Positions 47,421 to 59,799 of a stretch of 64,000 bases of DNA are shown here, piece after piece. The notes under the pieces were generated by a model. That model searched no databases, had not been told where the DNA came from, and saw only the letters and a program-made list of their open reading frames with translations. Source of the DNA: Perkinsus marinus ATCC 50983 (lineage: Eukaryota; Perkinsozoa; Perkinsida; Perkinsidae); the NCBI RefSeq assembly GCF_000006405.1, contig NW_003215582.1:560910-624909 (forward strand), read 5' to 3'. Numbering within the stretch: the stretch's first letter is position 1; every line of letters begins with the position of its first letter. Made by a program: the position numbers and the translations under genes.

Positions 47421-49980
47421 TCAAAAGTCTTCGTCGTCGATGCCGAACGCAAGGAGGTCGTCCTCAGCCCGTTCTGCCGCTGCGAGCATCTCCGTCAGGC
47501 CGGACTTCTCGCCAAGGATCTGTACACTCGTAATCACCACGCAGCATTGAGTCAAGGTGGAGCTTAGCCCACCGAAGCATCCACAGTAGCATCCAAAACG
47601 AAGGACGCTCCCTTGGTAGAGTACTCGGCAATAATGGCATTCGAACAGGCCACGCATCGATCGAAAGCTTGGGTGACCGCAGGAACCTGCTGCCAGTTGG
47701 CGAGGAATCCCCTGAGACGAGATGCATCCGACAGCCCTATGTTGCTCATCCCCACCGTATCTGATCGGGAGTAGCCCCAAGCGCATTGCCCCCATCGTCA
47801 TTGACCGTTCGGATCTGGTCGAAGCCGCCATGTTGAGTTAGAGTAGCAACAAGTTCCACCGCCGTTGCAGAGGCTATAGGAGCTGAGGAGGGCTCAGGTG
47901 CATAGAATAGCGGCTATTACAACTACTACCAAGACCAGGCCGTGTGACAGTACACATCTGGTCCAGGGTCCTGAAGGACGTAGAGTCGCTCGGGGCCGAG
48001 ACGTCGTTGCAGAAGTAGCAGGCAGAGCTACGATCTACCAAAAAGACATTATCATGTTCTCCAGAGAGACGTACCCACCTCCATAAGACTGTACCTTCAC
48101 CAAGTAGGAGTCAAAGCCCAGCGCGACCGATACTCCCATCGGGCCTCCCTTTGTCTTGGCTCCAGCGGAGGCAACCATCACAGTAGGCAACCAGCTGAAG
48201 ATGATTGTATCCACAAGTCCCACCAGCAGCAGCCGTCATGTTACCGACTCTCTCTGCTGTCCGTGAGCAGGAACACAACATCATGGCCAGCTATGAGGGA
48301 GTCCAGCTTCTCAACCGCCCTCGATATGTCATCAATCCCTCCAGTAGTGCTTTTGCCAGGCATCGGAACCTCACATGGTTGTGTGTCCATACGAACACTC
48401 AGCATGGTAGATACCTCCAGCTGAACTCCACTAACGTTGAGACCGGGAACGATCTCGCCGAGTCTGGCTGCTGCTGCCTCTGCTTTAGGACGCTTCCCTA
48501 CAGCATCCTCGTATGTAAAGAGATTCTGCCGAGCTGGGTTACTGAAGGACACCTAAACCCGAGCGAATGACAGTCTGATAGGAGCACTATCACCCACATG
48601 GCCACTGTCCACGAAGGTTATGTTCTTCACACCCCACGCTAGAAGGGTCCGGCTCACAGCACAACCTAGAGTTCCAGCTCCTATAAGGAGGCATCTAAGA
48701 AGAACACAGTATAGGAGATCAAGGAGGATGCTAACCTCAGGTTCATGATCCGGTCTGGGTCTAGGGTAGGCAACACCCTCCACTGCATGAGTCTGACGTT
48801 GAGGTCAGTAGCAGAGACCGCCAATGCTGCTGGGTCCATCACTCTCCTCAGATCAAGAGCTGATGGCAGGGGATGAGCCCAAGCTAAGGACGATGAGGAC
48901 TCACTGGTGGTCACAGTAGGCTTGCCTTGAGGCCCAGGAAATGCTATCCATCCTGGTACGCGCTCCACACAGGCATTGAGCTGAAACAATAGGAGCATAG
49001 CCGCAGCTACTACAGTGGTAGTTGTATCTTACATCACCAGGAACTACCACTGTTATCCTTACGGACGATCCACGCTGATGGACTAGCCTCAAAGTGATGG
49101 AGTCATCAACAGTGCTTTTGAAGCGGGTCATGATAGCGACTAGAAGGGTGGACATATACCACGGGAGCACCACAGTGGCAGCGTTAGGTTCTGGCAGATT
49201 GGCCACTAGGACGAGGACCTCCAACAGGCGGCCTGCTGGCATATCCCCTGACGACCACAATGAGGCGTCTTATACGATGCTATGATAGGCTCTACTGAGA
49301 TTGGACAGAGTGTTGTCCTCATAGCGGAGCAGGACCATCTCGGCAGTGAGTCGGGCGAGCAGGGCATCATCGTCGATAGCTTCTGCTATCATTGGTGCTG
49401 CTGAGGTGACAATGAGGGGAGTCTTGAAGGCGAGGCGAGGGACAGCACAGTTGTAGGTGAATTTGAAGTTCTTGAGATCAGCATAACAAATGACGATGAA
49501 ATAGAGTAACTGAGGCGTGATCAACAAACGGGCTGGACTACCCTGTGGTCCTACGGGGCCTGGGCTGGATGATGGGGAGAGAGCTGTTGAAAGGATCTGG
49601 TCCAGGGAAGAGCCTGTTCTTAGAAATGGACGGGGACGGTACAATTAGGCGACGACCACTCACCAACGATGGCCTGACGATCAGCCTTAGCGAAGTCCTG
49701 TATGGTATTGTGGTTGTATACTCGTCCCAAGCAACAGCCGCGGCTAGGGAGGGGCTCACTGACCTCCTTCACAGTAGAACCTGGTGGGTTCGATCAACTA
49801 AACAACCCCTGCATTCGACATACACAAGATCCTAGACGGATCATGCGGGGGCATCTCCCCGACCGTCTCGATCGCTGAGGTCCCGAGCCGTTGGACGTTG
49901 AGCTTGTAATCAGCGAGGGTCTGCCAGAACTCCGTATCGAGTTGAAGTACTGGTAGAGTGAACTCCACTATGATAGACAT
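47421..49980 (-). CDS. ATG7: ATG7, E1-like autophagy enzyme
   Basis: ATG7 activates ATG8 and ATG12 for autophagy. The minus-strand start at 49980 gives [20 protein letters not shown], then [20 protein letters not shown]-terminal exons include [39 protein letters not shown] and [18 protein letters not shown]. The adenylation domain has [76 protein letters not shown] and [29 protein letters not shown] and [12 protein letters not shown] (catalytic Cys) follow, then [15 protein letters not shown] completes the zinc site. Its C-terminal tail is acidic (AFGIDDEDF), as in ATG7, where it binds ATG8. All active-site elements are present. The end is near 47421, close to a hairpin. The start lies only 68 bp from the end of the upstream minus-strand gene. 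Confidence 0.93.
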
Positions 49981-50048
49981 TATAAAGACACTGGCCCGAT
50001 GGCAGGATTGGAGACATCAACCACAACACGATAGGGAGCGAACAACTT

Positions 50049-53000
50049 TTACTTCACACACGACAGCATGGTACTGCTACTACTACGAACAACACGACGT
50101 TGAAGCGTCTGACAACAAGGCAGAGGGCCCACGGGGATGCGACGGTCCATATCTGTTGAGAATGGAGTGGTATGATACGAACTACTACTAAGCAGCTTAC
50201 CGCTGGCATCCAAGGGCCTAGCAAAGGTCCTGAAAGGCTCCGACTCACTAGCTGGATCAGCCTCTACAGGCGGATTATCATGTATGATAGTATCAACCCC
50301 AAGACTGAGAAGAAGGTTGTCCTCGCTGACAACAGCAGCAACCCTCCTCCATCCTTACTCTCGTGTTGCCATGTTATGGTACTTAGTAGGAGGTCCCATG
50401 GCCTTGGGCATATATGGCTTGAAGCCTGGTCCTAGCCCTGCATGCCTCGACTCCCTATCATACTGCCGTTCCTGTTGCCTGAACAGTCACCCTACTATCG
50501 CTCCAGGAGAGCCACTCACTGTACCTCATGGTAGCCTCTGCTGGCAGGGTATCTATCTGAGAGACGGCCGGTGCCAGAGGCTGGGGACGGACCTACAGAC
50601 CTCTCCATCACCATTCCCTATCCCTGAGATCCTCACCTGGCTATTGTAGAGTCGAGGGCCGTGAGGACCACGACGGGCAGGAGAGTCCACTCGAGAGCAA
50701 GAGTCGGACGAGGAAGCTCCGTATGGGCCCAGGAACGCGGCCCGGCCGCAGATATGGTCGCGGCAACGATCCTGAGAACACTCCTCCACCTTCAAACAAC
50801 ACCTCGAGTTCGTCGCAGGCCTACTACGCTACAGTGGCCATCACAGGCTCTAAAGACATAGATGAAAGCCCAACCTCGCTCTACCTCATATTGCCGTTGG
50901 GCCCTCCTGGGCAGCGTGACAGTATCCCAAGTGGCCCTTCGGTCTGTACATGTCATCGTTGATAGGCGATCATCAGGTCTGAGGTCCTCACCCACTGATC
51001 TCCAGGCCTTCTTATCATCATAAGGGCCAGAGTCCAGCTGCGAGAAGTCAACTCACAACGCTCCAGCTGAGGGGTACTGACCAACTACCTTGAAAGCAGC
51101 AACACCATAGTAAGCCCTAGAACAGGGAGGGTGTTGATCTGTGGACTCCCGTCTGGGAGGGACCGAACCTGATCACTTCACACTGTCGTCCACCTCGGAG
51201 CTGGGTACTACTACAACTATTGTGGAAGTGTGTGAGTTGGGTCCGCCCTGTGGTGCCCCCAAGCGGAGGGCGGCCAGCTACTAGCATCGGCCTGCTGCCT
51301 TCGTCATGGAACCTTGCGTTGTTCGACCTCCTCTGTATCATGCCATAACGATCATTGAATTCCCGGACCGCCTCGAAAGTGTACCGTACCCGGTCTTGAG
51401 ATGTCATCTGGTGAGATAGTAACCAGCCCTCAGTGGAAGCTACAGAGCCTTACATTATCACTGACACTATCTCCACAACGGCTCCCTCCCAGCTCTCCTC
51501 GAGACCCGACATCAACGCCCTCATGCTGGCAAAAATTCTCCCTCACACTGGTCTCTGAAGACGGAATTGCCCCCAAGGTCAGCCGCACAGCCCTACCAGG
51601 GTTAGAGTACTGAGGGGAAAGGCTAGGCGCATCCTCCTTGACAACAACTCCCCCATCTGAGCATCTATGCGACTGACATTTTCGCGATCCTATTGACCAC
51701 TCCTTGGTATCACACGAGCACAGGCTTTCAACCCTACCTTCCTGCCGAGCGCCCGTGGGACATCCGATGGGCACGAAAGCCTTGAAGCCGCACAGGGACA
51801 GCGTCAATACCCATAGACCAGCGTATCTTTGGGCGTACCCTATGCAGGGTGAGAGGACTGTGGCTTACTCTTACTTGTCCCTTTGATAGACCCAATGCTT
51901 GTTGAGATTGTCTATCTTCTTCGCAGCATGCTCCTTATCCTCGTCAAGACGAGTCCATTCCTTCCGTTCCCTCATAGCAGTAGCCACTTCAGACCAAGTG
52001 ACGGAGCTCGAGAGGGCTTCTGCTGCAGTCGTCCTCACAGGGTGGTTCCGCCGCTTACTCTAAATAGTCTACACTGAACCGAAGGCACATCGCCTCTTCA
52101 CCTACCACTATATCAGCAATCATATCCTCCATGTTAGCGATGACCAAGGCTAGGGCCTTGGGCCGATGAGAGCCGTTAGTTTTAGCCATACAGATGATGT
52201 CACTAGCGGTGACACGGCCGTCGTCGTTAGTGTCACACTGTGAAACGAAGGCTCGTACCTCAAACGATGGGAAATTGAATGGAAGGATAACCTGGCCACT
52301 CACAACCCGATTGAGGATGTAGCCTTGAGGACCCAAACCCGGCGTCGCTATCCCGAGCTTGGCTGCCTCAGTCGATGATGATACCGCCTCTACATCTGCG
52401 GTAACTACGGTCCCCGAGGAAATCCAGCAGGGATGAAAAGTAGAGGGTGGGGCCGTACTCTTGGGCCTAGAGAGCTTCTTTACAGATTCATGCATCCGCT
52501 TCGGCACACGGAGTGAGGCGGGCTTAGATGCTTCCACAACACTGAGGCTCCACTGTACTCTATCGTACTGCTCACGACAGCCTTACTCTGACCATCCTAT
52601 TGCTGGTGCCGAAGCCAACTCAGCCGGGGTTGTTGTCGTCTCTTCTTCTTCCGTACCCTCCACAGGGAGCGACCCGTTCGCCAGGATGATAACCTATTAT
52701 TGACAATGCCTTCAGCTGCAACGTAAAGGGGCCTACAGCTAATATATTATCGGTAGAAGAGATGACAGCCGCTCCTAGCTCTTTGAAGCGGGGGTTGAGG
52801 AGTTGCTCACTGACAATGTGCATTCGATCTTCTGGAGGCAGACTACTCAGCCAAGCTTGTATTAAGTCCCCTAATCCAAGGCGGATGGGAGGCGAAGTAG
52901 TGTCCTTAGGATACGTACCAGTTGGGGTCGCTGGGAGGAGGATGCCCAAAGGATGACAGTCGGCACCCAACTGATACCCAGCACTCATACAAACATCCCT

Positions 53001-53494
53001 GTGTAGACTAGAGTACGTTGTATAGTAGGCGGCTTCCTTAATGCCTTACCTTAGGTAGTCTTGGAGTCCCACATCCTCCATCTTGTCCTGAGCTAGTGCC
53101 CTACAACACTCAGCGGCTAATACCGACAGGCCTGAGATGGCTTAATGCAAACCACACACACCGTCAGGTACTGGCCTACTGGGAGATGCCAACAAAGGCT
53201 CTGCTGCTGCAACGTCTTCGAAAGAGTCATCGGCATTGCCGTCGGTATCACCCTCCTCCAGTCTGCAAGAGCTGTTCTGCAATAGGCGGGGTGCAGTCTT
53301 TACTCGTTATCAATGTGTTCGTCTTTACCGATTGGGTTTTCATCATCAACAAGGTCGTCCTCAGGAGGGTCTCCCCGTAATGACCTATGCAGCACCATAC
53401 TACCTAGCTATAACCCGAGCTCATTCTACCCTACGAACCCTTTGGGGTCGGCTCTCAGCCGATTCACGGCCTCCAGGATGGTGGTCTCCTCCAT
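50049..53494 (-). CDS. Unrecognised multi-exon protein with CAP-like start and EF-hand-like motif
   Basis: The minus-strand start at 53494 gives MEETTILEAVNRLRADPKGF, resembling the first helix of CAP/SCP domains. Further exons give AISGLSVLAAECCRALAQD and KMEDVGLQDYLR, then MSAGYQLGADCHPLGILLP, LGDLIQAWLSSLPPEDRMHI, CDTNDDGRVTASDIICMAK (a D-x-N-x-D-G calcium loop), VRYTFEAVREFNDRYGMIQR, VERGWAFIYVFRACDGHC and PGFKPYMPKAMGPPTKYHNM. The last exon, rich in Ser and Pro, ends ...STMLSCVK at a TAA, 50049-50051. Frames stay open across most joins, but several introns are uncertain. It could be two genes. I cannot name a family. A secretory or ciliary role is possible but not shown. Confidence 0.45.
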
Positions 53495-53746
53495 ATTTCG
53501 TGTCCAACACTGTGCTCGAAGGTGCGCAGGAAATCGATCACCGGGGCGAGCGCTAAATACATCAGAAGGCTGATGCTGACTGTTGCTACTGACAGAGGCC
53601 GGCGTGCTAATGAGACGTTGTAGAGTGATAGGTGGTTGAAGTTGACATTTTTCCTTTCCGGTTCCTCCTCCCTTACACTAGCGTTTCGACGCACTTTGTC
53701 TAGTACCTACTACTCATCTACTCCTATTAGTAACAGTCACACTAGA

Positions 53747-54172
53747 ATGTACGGCACAAGGACAAAGACTTATCAAGGCAAGGGGGCTAAGCTTGGTGAG
53801 ACCGGCAAGTTCGAAGGCGAATTCAAGATTCATACCAATGGCACAGTAAGCTGGGAGTTGCGGAATAGAGCTGTGAGGTGGAGAATCTTGAGGTTCGACC
53901 TCTCAAGATTCAGAATAGGTCGGATTGTGTAGGCACCCTACCTCAAGGAGACCACAGATCTTTTTGATAAGCTGTATGCTGCCCAAGAGGAGCGCGTTGC
54001 TGCCCTTCCTAAGGACCCTATCACCATCATCTTGCCTGATGGGACAGAGAAAGAGGGCCATAAATTTGAGACTACCCCTCTAGATATTGCCCTCGGTATA
54101 TCCAAGGGCTTGGCCAACTCTGTTGTGGCCGCCAAGGTCCTCTACACAGAACCTGTTGACAGTATGGATCAG

Positions 54173-54208
<36 letters not shown>

Positions 54209-57200
54209 ATAGTAATAGCTCTATTCATTCCTTTCCTTTCATCAGCCCTGTTAGGTTGTTGCTGCTGATGACGAGTCTGATGTTGGTTCCGATGCTGGTG
54301 ATGATGATGAAGAGGAGGATGGGGTCCAGGCCAACATGGTCAAGGCTTGGCAGAAGGAGGTAAGCTGCTATCACTCCTCATTCTCCTCGTTATATTGTCG
54401 ATCCTACTGTTAGACCGTATGGGATTTATCGAGACCCCTAGAGGGCTCGTGCAAGCTTGAGCTCCTCAAGTTTGATTCTCCTGAGGGTAAAGACACTTTC
54501 TGGCACTCCAGTGCCCATATTCTGGGTGAGGCCCTAGAGCAGGAGTATGGTTGCTATCTAACCATCGGTAAGCCTTACTTTATCGTATCAACCTTCCTAC
54601 TACGTCCTCAGGACCCCCTCTCGAGAACGGTTTCTACTATGATGGTTTCTATGGCAACCACAAGTTGGGCCCAAATGACTACGAGAAAATCGAGAAGCGT
54701 ATTGCATCCATCGTTAAGGAGGATCAGAAGGTACTTGGGAAAAACCAAGTCAATTGCGCTCATTGGTCGTCGTCAGTTCCAAAGACTGGTGGTCACCAAG
54801 GAGGAAGCGTTAGAGCTATTTGCTTATAATCCCTTCAAGCTCCAACTCATCTCCACCAAGGTAGGATCTGTCGAGGAGGAGGAAGGTGATGGACGACTGT
54901 GTTGTTAGGTCCCCGATGGATCTCTGACTTCGGTCTATCGCATCGGCTCTCTTGTGGATCTCTGCCGTGGTCCTCATCTCCCTCGCACAGGAGTTGCCAA
55001 GGCCTTCTGGGTTAATAAGAACTCTCAGGCGTACTGGCTAGGAAAGGTAGTAGCAGTAGTACTACCTGACCTTACGGTCCCCTCAGGCTGAGAATGACTC
55101 CTTGCAACGGGTTTATGCCATATCGTTCCCTACGGAGAAGATGTTGAAGGAATATAAGAAGAATGTCGAAGAGGCCATGAAGAGGGACCATAGGCTTATT
55201 GGCAAGAAGCAGGTAGGACCGTCTAGACTGGTGATAGCGGCATCGACTGCTTGTGCCAGGATCTGTTCTTTTTCCATCCGACCATGTCCCCTGGTTCCTG
55301 CTTCTGGACCAGTCATGGTGCGGTCATCTACAACAAGCTCGTGGACTTCATCAGAAGGGAGTATAGACTTCGTGGCTTTGACGAGGTCAGCTCTCGGTCT
55401 ACCAGTAGTAGTACTATGACGCCCCCTTTGGCAGGTGATTACCCCTAACATCTTTAGCGAGGCCCTTTTCCAACAATCCGGTCACTGTGGTAACTACAAG
55501 GATAATATGTGAGTCCATCTGGTGCGATCGTAGATATTGGGTATGTTTTTTCCTCTACTGCTCAGGTATAGTATGAATATCGAAGGGGAGACGTGGTACC
55601 TGAAGCCTATGAACTGCCCCGGCCATTGTATGATATTCGATCAGAAGGTATTAGTACTTCTACTAGTAGAATTTGGCCTTAGCGCGGTATGCATTAGGTC
55701 CGATCCTATAAGGAGCTCCCCATCCGTATGGCCGATTTTGGTGTTCTACATCGTAATGAGCTCTCGGGTACCTTATCCGGCCTCACACGTGTGCGGAGGT
55801 TCCAGCAGGATGATGCTCATATCTTCTGCCGCCCCGACCAGGTTAGTCCGCAACCTTCCATCTTGGCGATGGCCACTGTCACCTCCTCGTTGTGCAGGTC
55901 CAGGACGAGATCACTCATGCCTTGGAGTTCCTCAAATTCGTCTACAACACCTTTGGTTTCGACTTCTCGGTAATTGACTGCTCTCAGGCTTCCGCTCGAC
56001 TTGATCGATTTAACGCAGGTTTGCCTCTCGACCCGTCCCAAGAAGGCCATTGGCTCTCGAGCTATATGGGACACTGCTGAGAACGGCTTGAAGAACGCTC
56101 TCGAGGCTTGCGGCATCGATTACGATCTGAATCCTGGCGATGGTATTACTTCCACTCGGCTTGGATGGACCATTACGACCCTTAGGTGCCTTCTATGGTC
56201 CTAAGATCGATATTCGTCTTCGGGATGCTCTGAATCGTTATCACCAATGCGGTACCATTCAGCTCGATTTCAACCTGCCAATCAGGTGATCCCCGGTTCT
56301 ATCCCTGGTTGTGTATTTTTTACCTCCTCCAGGTTTAACCTGCAATACCGCACCGCTGAGACCGAGGAAAGTGGTGATGTTCATTCCGTATCAGAGGCTG
56401 CTAACAGTCCTGCTGATGACCACCAGGAGAAGGCTGGCCAAAACTCCGCCGCTGTTGAGAATGTCGGAAGCAAGGCTAAGGCAGATGAGATCACTCTAGG
56501 AGAGCTCAAGCATGGTCAGTTGCCCAGAGAACATAGTCGTCGAGTTGCTCACCGTCAGGTTTCGAGCGCCCTGTTATGGTTCATCGTGCGATCCTTGGTT
56601 CGATTGAGAGATGCACTGCGATCTTGACGGAACATTATGGCGGCAAGTGGCCATTCTGGCTTTCACCTAGACAGGTTATGGTCGTACCTGTGAGTGACAA
56701 GTACAGCGACTATGCTGAGTAAGGGACCTCAGTAGTGTATGGTACAGCATGTGGTACTCTGTAGTTACCTCCGGAAGCAGCTGGTGCGGTTGGGCTATGA
56801 GGCTGATGCTGATCTTTCCACGAGGACTATGAATAAGAAGGTTCGCGAGGCACAAGTTGCGGCTTATAACTACATTGCTGTTGTTGGCGAGAAGGAGCAG
56901 AACGACCTTACTGTCACTCTGCGGAAGCGCGATTCGGTAGGCAGCTTTATAGTGTTGGGATTCGGTACGGTTCGCTTTAGGTGAGACCGTTGGGCACGTT
57001 TGGTATTGCGGAGATGCTGGATATGTTCGAGAAGGAGTCGGAGGTGAACTCGGATGACCTCCGCACTATCCAGCCTTTCATGGGACGCTTGCCTGAAGCC
57101 TTGGCTAAGCTGCCGGAGCCACTGAAGAATGAGGAGGTGAGAGTTGGGGATGGTGTGGTATTGTTAACAGGCCAATAGAATTCTTCATAAGACATCATCA

Positions 57201-57224
57201 GTCTATCGTGATCGTCGTGGTTAG
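53747..57224 (+). CDS. TARS: Threonyl-tRNA synthetase
   Basis: This class II enzyme charges tRNA-Thr. ATG 53747 gives [20 protein letters not shown]. The TGS domain ([20 protein letters not shown]) and an acidic linker ([20 protein letters not shown]) precede the editing domain: [20 protein letters not shown] and [19 protein letters not shown]. Catalytic motifs follow: motif 1 [20 protein letters not shown], zinc Cys in [13 protein letters not shown], motif 2 [20 protein letters not shown] and [27 protein letters not shown], motif 3 [18 protein letters not shown]. The anticodon-binding domain has [20 protein letters not shown] and [21 protein letters not shown] charged insert of about 50 residues ([20 protein letters not shown]) interrupts the normally short stretch before the HRAILGS motif. 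A long (GTA)n lies at a 5' splice site (54172). The stop TAG at 57222-57224 assumes a last intron of 34 nt; without it the protein stops at 57178. Confidence 0.94.
54172..54216 (+). repeat. (GTA)n microsatellite starting at a 5' splice site
   Basis: The exon ending SMDQ (ATCAG) is followed directly by GTAGTAGTAGTA, so the intron begins with a microsatellite of about 15 units. Every unit offers a GT donor, though only one keeps the shortest exon. Splicing to [11 protein letters not shown] restores the ThrRS frame. Confidence 0.85.
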
Positions 57225-58005
57225 GATGGCTCAACCGCTCACTGCTGCAGTCACTCCTTTTCTACCGACAATAAGCATCTCACAGTAGACCGTAGCAGTA
57301 CCAACATCTGGTGTCCAGTTGAGCCGTTAGACAAAGCATCTCGTGTGCCTCCTGCTAGACCGTCGCCTATGACAGCCTCGACTTATATCGACATCGCTGT
57401 TATGGCGACAGTCCTCGTGTGCTTTATATATATGCTCATTCTCTACCTACCTATGACGGTCATCGGTTCCTCCCTGTTCTGATTTTTTTTCTTTTCTCTC
57501 GATTTTTCCTCGAGTTTAGAGTGCCGTTGGTGATATGAAGGATGTGGTTGTATTTCAGGGATGTTGTCATCATCACGCTTGCGAGAACTGTGAGGGGGAG
57601 AAGACGGAGTAAATGTTGCCAACAAGAGACATACTGCTGTTGACGATGGTGAATGTAGTATATTCGTTTCTCCTGTAGAGGACAGTTCCTCCCTCATCAA
57701 GAATGTTGATACTCTGTTACCATAAATAGCGGTGAAAGTGTTGTGTTGTCTGCTATTGTGGGGGACACTGTGGATTATTCTGGGGAGGTGTGATCGAGAT
57801 TATTACCGTCAATTTCCCGGGGATAGTCGGCAGGTAGGCGCCATCAGTGTAAGCGATCTGGCGGCGTCGGTAAACGTGGGAAAGTCTAATCGTGAGAGCA
57901 ACGAGGCTCGTTTACCAATACATTATAGACCTATTTTGTTTTCACTCGATGATCTCCTGTGTTGGTTTGTCATAATCAGCCATTCTGAGTTGGTTATCTT
58001 GAGTA
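57225..58005. other. Intergenic region downstream of ThrRS
   Basis: About 780 bp with no confident gene. A plus-strand open stretch from about 57735 (KVLCCLLLWGTLWIILGRCD) is hydrophobic but has no ATG. There is a T-rich tract near 57482-57505. Nothing else is recognised. Confidence 0.4.
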
Positions 58006-59320
58006 ATGTCCTACATCCCCGAAGACTCCGGTGTGAGCTTCTTCGACGTGGCAGGAACGTCTTATGTAGAGTCCCAACAGAGGCCGATGCTCCTACTAGA
58101 CGACTTGGACCACCAGCAGCAGCAGAAGCAACAAGCAAGGGACCATGATGATCACGAAGACGACTTCGAACCCGCTGGTACACCATTATCACATCTGGGA
58201 GTTTCCTCTGCCCGCATTTCCTCAGCTGAACCAAGCTCCACTTCATCGAACGTCGAGTTGTACGACTCCTTTGAAGAGGCTGTATGGTTGGAGAGCCGCA
58301 CAGTGGCGGTGAGGGCTGGGATGGCGATATAGGCGACTATTGTTGTTAGAAGGTCCTCCCTGAGCGATTGGCAGTGGACCCTATATTGCACAGCGGTGCT
58401 GTCAGCACAGCGCCTAGCAGTCGCCCACATTCGCCAGGAATGTACAAGTCTCAACAACCATCTGAGTCCCCTTCCTCTAAGATCGGCTCTGCGAGGTAGG
58501 CATAATTTGTTAATTCAACAGCAACTGACGTGAGCTGCCCAGCGCCGTTCTAGCCGTAGCCTTCATGTTAGAGCTGCCGTATCATGCAGGTCGGCTTGTG
58601 CCAATCAGCCCACATCGTTCGATGCTCCCGACACCAAGGAAGATCGCCCGAGGTCTCCCTATGAACAAACCAACTCCTGGACACCAACACCGAGGAAAGT
58701 CGAGTACCACGGCACATCCCGGGCAATGTCGCATCAGCTATCTAAGGTTGAACTATGGACCTTCTCATGCTACCGACTACCTTCCTCTTTCAGTCGGAGA
58801 GGTGCCCACCCAAACAAAGAATATCACACTTCTCACCAACTCAACAGCATCAGGCGACCTCAGTGAAGGTCTTGCCCACTGTTAGGGTCATACATGTGAG
58901 TCATCGGAATCCCCTTGTTTGAGGGAGGCTCCAATGTAGGTGGCCGCCTCTCCCTCGTCACCCATGGCCTTCTCACCAAGACGTATAACATCGCCGATGC
59001 TGCAATGGCGATCCCCTCAACCTCTATCTCCTCTCAAGTCGCCCTTCCTGAGGCCTCGCACCATACAGTCGTACCTCCCTACGGCCAGAAGTCAACCTAT
59101 GTATGTTAACTGGCCTCCTCCTTATCAAAGACAGGTAGGTCATCGACTCTCCATGGCTGGACTTGCTGCATCCCGTCTCCTCTAGGTACGTCATGTGTAT
59201 CCCCCATTCGGGCGTACCATGACAGGTTATGGTAAAGTATCGACGACGCCGACGTACATGGGGAACATGACGGTGTGCTCATCAATGCTAGAGATGGCCA
59301 AATGTTATTTTTTAGGTTAA
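58006..59320 (+). CDS. Pro/Ser-rich, probably disordered protein of unknown function
   Basis: The start ATG at 58006 encodes MSYIPEDSGVSFFDVAGTSY. Introns at 58309-58352, 58496-58589 and further short ones join VELYDSFEEAVWLESRTVA, VLPERLAVDPILHSGAVSTA, PSSRPHSPGMYKSQQPSESP, SFDAPDTKEDRPRSPYEQTN, SWTPTPRKVEYHGTSRAMSH and MYVNWPPPYQRQVRHVYPPF. There is a Gln run (HQQQQKQQ) and repeated S-P or T-P sites, as in kinase-regulated disordered proteins. The end is EMAKCYFLG with TAA at 59318-59320. Exons keep open frames across the joins. I recognise no domain. Confidence 0.5.
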
Positions 59321-59799
59321 TGGTGTCTCTCCTGTTATATTACAGCCGTTACCATCATCAATGTTATTCTATCATGCGTAGATCAATAATTAATAGTAAC
59401 CTCTATAATAGAGCACTTTCCATCGATCTTAGATTTTCGTTCAAGCTAGTAGTCCCTCGGGCGTAGTATGAATCATAGTGTAATACGTATCTTCATTTGG
59501 CACACCGTCCATAATCGTGTTTGGTCGGCCTCAGCAGTCACAACAAAAGATTGTCACTAAGCCACGAGTTGACGAAGGTGAGTTTTCTCGGCTCGTTCAA
59601 CTCGACCAACACTCTTATTCGCACTTTCGTATATACACATGGCCGGGGAAATGCTCGTGGCAACATCACGCCCATTGCACAGAACTGGGATGCTCAGTTC
59701 AGTGGGTAGCAGTCATCTCCTCATCGGCATTACTTCTTGTTAGACATGAGAATACTTCATCACGAATGATTATATGACATTACCGTTCAACCTGAGCCT
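59321..59799. other. Intergenic region, no gene seen
   Basis: About 480 bp, locally AT-rich around 59380-59420, without a recognisable protein. It precedes the folded locus that begins near 59800. Confidence 0.4.
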
